Assembly: GCA_948474755.1 (NCBI GenBank)
Contig: CAOLHI010000150.1
Location: 1,054,001-1,118,000 of the forward strand
Length of the DNA: 64,000 nucleotides
From: Ctenosaura bakeri
Taxonomy: Eukaryota; Chordata; Lepidosauria; Squamata; Iguanidae
Direction: 5' to 3'
Both the position numbers and the translations under genes were made by a program. Positions 60,330-64,000 of the stretch are shown in pieces (positions within the stretch are counted from its first letter, which is position 1; each line of letters starts with the position of its first letter). The notes under the pieces were generated by a model. It had not been told where the DNA came from. It saw nothing but the letters and a program-made list of their open reading frames with translations, and made no database searches.

Positions 60330-61480
60330 GATATTTGTTTGTTTGTTTGTTTACTTATTTAATGTGTGCTACCTACTCCTGGAGTGGGACAAAAGCTGGC
60401 TTACAAAAAGCAACAATAAAAACCCAACAACAAAATTTTAAAACAAAATCACCACGCTAAAACTGTATAAAAATATTTGAAAGTCATACAAAAGTTAAAC
60501 AATAAAACACACACACCAATAGGAAGCCTCTCTGCAAGCAAGTACTTATTGAAAGTCTGCTTAACCAAGAACATCTTTCCTTGCTAACAAAAGAATGCAG
60601 GGAGTAGGCCAGCCCAGTCTCCTATTCCAAAAGGTGGGAAAAGTCACTGAGAAGCCTCTCTCTTGTGTCATTCCCAAGTGAGCCTGTGATGGTGGCAAGG
60701 CTGAGATAAACCCTCTCTTGTAGATCTTAATATTCTGGCAGATTTATATGGGGAGATATGGTCTTTTAGAAAGTCCGAACCTAAGCTGTATAGGGCTTTA
60801 TAGGGCATGAGCAGCATTTTGAACGGTGCCTGGAAATGAACCAGTAGCCAGTGAAGCTGTTTTACTAAAGGAGTTACATGATCCCAGTTACTGGCCCAAG
60901 TCAGCATCCTGGCCACAGCATTTTCAAAACGCTGAAGTTTCCAGTTTCCAAAGGAAGCCCAACATAGAGTGTGTTACAGTAGTTACAATAGTCCAAACAG
61001 GATGGACTCAAGGCATGTGTCATCATAGCCAGATCTGAAATATCAAGGAACCAGCTCAGCTGGCACACTAGTTTTAGCTGTGCAAATGCATTCCTGGCCA
61101 CTGGTGAAACCTAGGCATCCAGGCTTAGAAATGAGCCTAGAAGAGCACTCAAGCTATGAGCCTGAGAGATCCAGCAGAACCAACATGGACAACTTCCCTC
61201 AATCCATAGTTCCCCAAATAAATCATCTACCAAGGTGACCTAAATTGTCTCTATCCCATAACTAGGCCTGAAGCCAAACTGAAATGAATCTAGATAGTCT
61301 GTTTAATCCAGGAATCCCAGCATCTGAGAAGCCAGTACACATTCTAAGATCTTGCTCAAGAAGGTAATATTTGAGTCTGGGCTATATTTCTCAAGCATGG
61401 TGGGCTTCAGTGAGTCTTTTGTTTTCTTTTAAAAGTAATGACTTCACTACAGCCTCTTTTAGGGAGGATGGGAAACCTTC
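60330..61480 (-). mobile_element. L2-like LINE fragment, internally deleted
   Basis: On the minus strand an RT-start block (FLSKILECVLASQ..., DSFQFGFRPSYGIETI, about 61350-61240) is followed after a large gap in the RT core by the C-terminal block (LDYCNYCNTLYVGLP, about 61000-60950; KQLHWLLVHFQAPFKMLLMPYKAL, about 60870-60790). The 3' UTR follows, down to the (GTTT)n run at 60328-60348. The central catalytic region, including YADD, is missing. Stops are present. It may extend to about 61680. Confidence 0.8.
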
Positions 61481-61682
61481 CTTGCTGCAGTGAGAAAGTC
61501 ACCACTCCCTTTACCCACTTAGCTAATCACCCTCTGGCAGCTTTTAAGAGACAGGAGGGGCAAAGATGTAGTACATATGTGATGGTTCTCACCTCTCCAA
61601 GGATCCTGTCCACATCCTCAGGGAAATTTGCAGTAACAGAGTCAGTTAAAGGAATTTTGCCACTTGAGGGGAAAGACAAGGG

Positions 61683-61882
61683 GCCCTTTCACACTACATA
61701 GTTATAGCACTATGATTCTACTTTAACTGCCATGAAAACATCTTATAGAATCCTGGGGTTTGTAGTTTGGTGACACACTACTGCTCTGTAGTTGAGAATT
61801 CAAAATACCCCTCTTTATAATTCCACAAATTGCTGCCATGGCTATTAATCATAGCACTATAACTGTACAGTATGAAAGGGAC
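61683..61882. mobile_element. palindromic non-autonomous DNA element
   Basis: The inverted arms GCCCTTTCACACTACATAGTTATAGCACTATGATT and the reverse of AATCATAGCACTATAACTGTACAGTATGAAAGGG enclose a middle with ATCCTGGGGTTTGTAGTTTGGTGA. It is a common squamate MITE type. A clear duplication was not found, so exact ends are uncertain by a few bases. Confidence 0.75.
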
Positions 61883-61887
61883 TCAGA

Positions 61888-63043
61888 TTTTATCATTTCC
61901 ATTGTTCATGTACAGGAATGGAATGGATTGGCACTTGGACCTTAGTTCAGCACTGGCAACTAGATAGGGATGTAAAGAATAGTCACAAATGGTCTCATCT
62001 TCATGTTCAACTTATAATTAAAAGCTATTATCATGCTTTCCCTCCAGCAGCTGAAGCACTTTAGAAATACAGGCTTGTAAATTAAGCTTGAGTTGACCTT
62101 CTCATGAATAATCATAATGCCACTGGTAAAGCCATCCAACATATCCCATAGTTCTGTATGCTTTTTGTCTGTCTACCTTCTCCATCAACTCTTGTAGAAA
62201 CCCCTGCATTCCAATGATCTATCCATCAGCTCTCTTCCAGATGGTCATCTGTAATGCTAATTTCTTCACTTTTCCTATTGTAGACTTAATTTAATTTAAA
62301 TTACTGCTTGATACATTTCCATCAAGCTATAAATTTACCATAACTCACTCTACAAAGCTGCATGAAACCTGAACTGGGCTTGGCTGGCCATGTCCTCTCA
62401 CCATTTGTGCAGTAGTTTTCTCTATAAACTGGGTAGTTTTCTCCATGAACTTCATAGACACACATGAAAATACATACAATCTAGAACATAAAATGTCTGA
62501 AGAGGGCTTTTTAAAATGTAACGGACAATGAAGTATAATATATAGATGCACAAATGTCTTTGTCATTCATAGAAAAAATAGGATATATTATATTGGACAT
62601 GTTAACATCCACAGATTTTCTTGGGGTTAAATTTATGCGTAAATCCCACTGAATTTAATTAGGCCTACTGCAGAGTAGACATCACAATGAAAAAAAAATA
62701 CAGCAGAAAGCAATTTCTAAGTGTGCACATTCTACATTTCACAGATGCAACCCCTCTGCACTCCACAAATTTTCAGATGTAAGTTTCTAATACGCACCTA
62801 TTCATTGTTTCCCATCAATCCTTTCTTTCCATCCTTGGGCACAAAGTAAAATAGTAGCAGATAAGGGTTTACTGTCCTGTCCTTTTCGTTGTTTCTTGTC
62901 AACCCTGATAGGGAAGGTGAAATACAATATAAAACAATTCCAGTAAGGATCTTGATTCTGAATGTGATTCTGAAACCAAGCCTTAGACTTATATTGTAGG
63001 ACAGGTGTTTTTTTTTAAAAAAATAAAGCAATACTACAACATA
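61888..63043. other. non-coding DNA
   Basis: No gene seen. A short AATCCTA/TAAATCCCACTGA-type repeat trace lies at 62620-62660. Confidence 0.4.
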
Positions 63044-63242
63044 GGCATTTCTGCCCTGCACTGTTATAGTGCTATTATTCCACTTTCAACATCCTGTGGA
63101 ATTCTGGGTTTTGTAGTTTACTGAGGCCAAAGAGCTCTCTGGCTGAGAATTCTAAATGCCCCACCAACCTGCAAATCTCAGAATTCCATAGGATGTTGAA
63201 AGTGGAATAATAGCACTATAACAATGTAGTGCAGAAATGGCC
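63044..63242. mobile_element. palindromic MITE, complete (199 bp)
   Basis: Nearly perfect arms of about 65 bases start GGCATTTCTGCCCTGCACTG and end GTAGTGCAGAAATGGCC. Each arm contains ATTCCACTTTCAACATCCTGTGGAATTCTG. It serves as the reference copy for the elements at 28009 and 42669. Confidence 0.85.
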
Positions 63243-63266
63243 ATTGTAAACAACAGCTTCCTGAAC

Positions 63267-63980
63267 TAGTGATGTTTTTTACTCCAAGACTCAAATCAAG
63301 TCTCAAGTCTCAGAGTCAACTTGATACCCCAACCTGTATTCCAGAATTTCTTGACAGAGTCAAATAAAGTCAGTTTTAACAATTTAAGTAGAGTTGGACC
63401 TCAACTTTTGTGATTTTGCCATCTGCATCTTCAGAAGTGGGGAATAGGATCCTTCTTACTTCCCATTTGCAAAGCTGGAGGCTTTTTCAAAAGTAAAACA
63501 GAATCCTTCTTATTTCCCATTACTGAAACTTCTTGAGGATCCTTTCTCCTCTTCAAGCCCATTGCCCACATTTGCTGCTCCCCTCTGAGAAATGTGCTCT
63601 GCACTTTGGGGGTGAGTCTTGCCTTCTACTCTTAGGAAAAGTTTTAGGCAGCTCCTCCAATATGCAGTGGGGACAGGCTGCTGAGCAGACCTCAACTCCA
63701 CCTCAAGCCTGTTACCTAACACATCTGCTATTCCCTTTGAGAAATATGTCCACACTTTGGACTTGAAATTGATCATCATGTGACCAGTAAGTTGTACAGT
63801 TTCTGGATGAACGTGTTATGTTACTGAACCAAATGCAACAAGTCAGTCACTAAAAATATGCAAGTTTCGAGTTGAGTTGAAACAGTGTGTAATTTTTGCC
63901 AAATCAAGTCCAAGTCGAGTCACTGAAGTGACTTATGTCTGACCTGAGTCCAAGTCAATTGTCTTGAGTCTACATCACTG
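63267..63980. mobile_element. hAT non-autonomous element (714 bp, TSD TCCTGAAC)
   Basis: The ends are TAGTGATGT and ACATCACTG. The 8 bp TCCTGAAC flank it perfectly (63259-63266 and 63981-63988). Both ends carry many CAAGTC/GACTTG subrepeats. Inside, a segment at about 63554-63610 is repeated imperfectly at 63702-63760 (CTCAAGCC..TT.CC, CTGAGAAAT.TG, CACTTTGG). No transposase is encoded. Confidence 0.88.
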
Positions 63981-64000
63981 TCCTGAACTATACTATAACA

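Noticed and set aside
1..64000. CRISPR arrays, operons, bacterial defence systems
   Set aside because: No regular repeat-spacer arrays and no prokaryotic gene organisation. The repeat content is that of a vertebrate genome.

Overview
The window looks like intergenic or intronic DNA from a squamate reptile (lizard or snake). The evidence is the mix of repeats: a tRNA-derived Sauria-type SINE, a Squam1-like SINE fragment, CR1 with the ATGATTCT-type 3' end, L2-like LINEs, a nearly intact L1, many hAT and Harbinger-like non-autonomous DNA elements, and an AT-rich background. The organism call is inference from repeat families. I found no host protein-coding exon, tRNA, rRNA or CRISPR. Every long reading frame belongs to a transposable element.

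Layout. 1-2.6 kb: AT-rich, nothing recognised. 2.6-3.6 kb: a solo LTR with a 4-bp target duplication. 6.1-6.5 kb: a palindromic DNA element. 8.9-14.1 kb: an antisense LINE 3' end split by a 4.3-kb L1 that carries a perfect 104-bp target duplication; its ORF2 is broken by one missing base. 14.4-15.2 kb: a hAT-like element holding a SINE piece and a hairpin element. 17.1-20.8 kb: a decayed L2 copy with endonuclease and RT traces, split by a solo LTR. 20.9-21.8 kb: a CR1 end with a Harbinger-like element inserted in its tail. 24.5 kb: a hAT element with a perfect 8-bp duplication. 28.0-31.97 kb: a palindromic element, two more solo LTRs in opposite orientations, and a CR1 3' fragment. 36-37.7 kb: a short hAT element and another DNA element. 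40.9-41.8 kb: another solo LTR. 42.7-43.3 kb: a palindromic element split by the second copy of the Harbinger-like family.

The most structured locus is 45.8-53.9 kb, a three-layer nest. A decayed gammaretrovirus-like endogenous pol (RT, then RNase H) is split by a solo LTR of the local family. That LTR is in turn split by a full-length 5.24-kb two-domain LINE (ORF1-like protein; endonuclease-RT-zinc knuckle). The layers are bounded by their own duplications: 4 bp for the LTR, 13 bp for the LINE. The order of insertion can therefore be read directly. In the LINE, ORF1 and ORF2 lie in the same frame and are separated by a single TGA, and a YY1-like motif sits at +12 to +21 of the element.

54-64 kb holds a Squam1-like fragment, microsatellites, a complete Sauria SINE, an internally deleted L2 fragment, two palindromic elements and a terminal 714-bp hAT element with a perfect 8-bp duplication. 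In all there are six solo LTRs, each with a different 4-bp duplication, so they are six independent insertions followed by LTR-LTR recombination.
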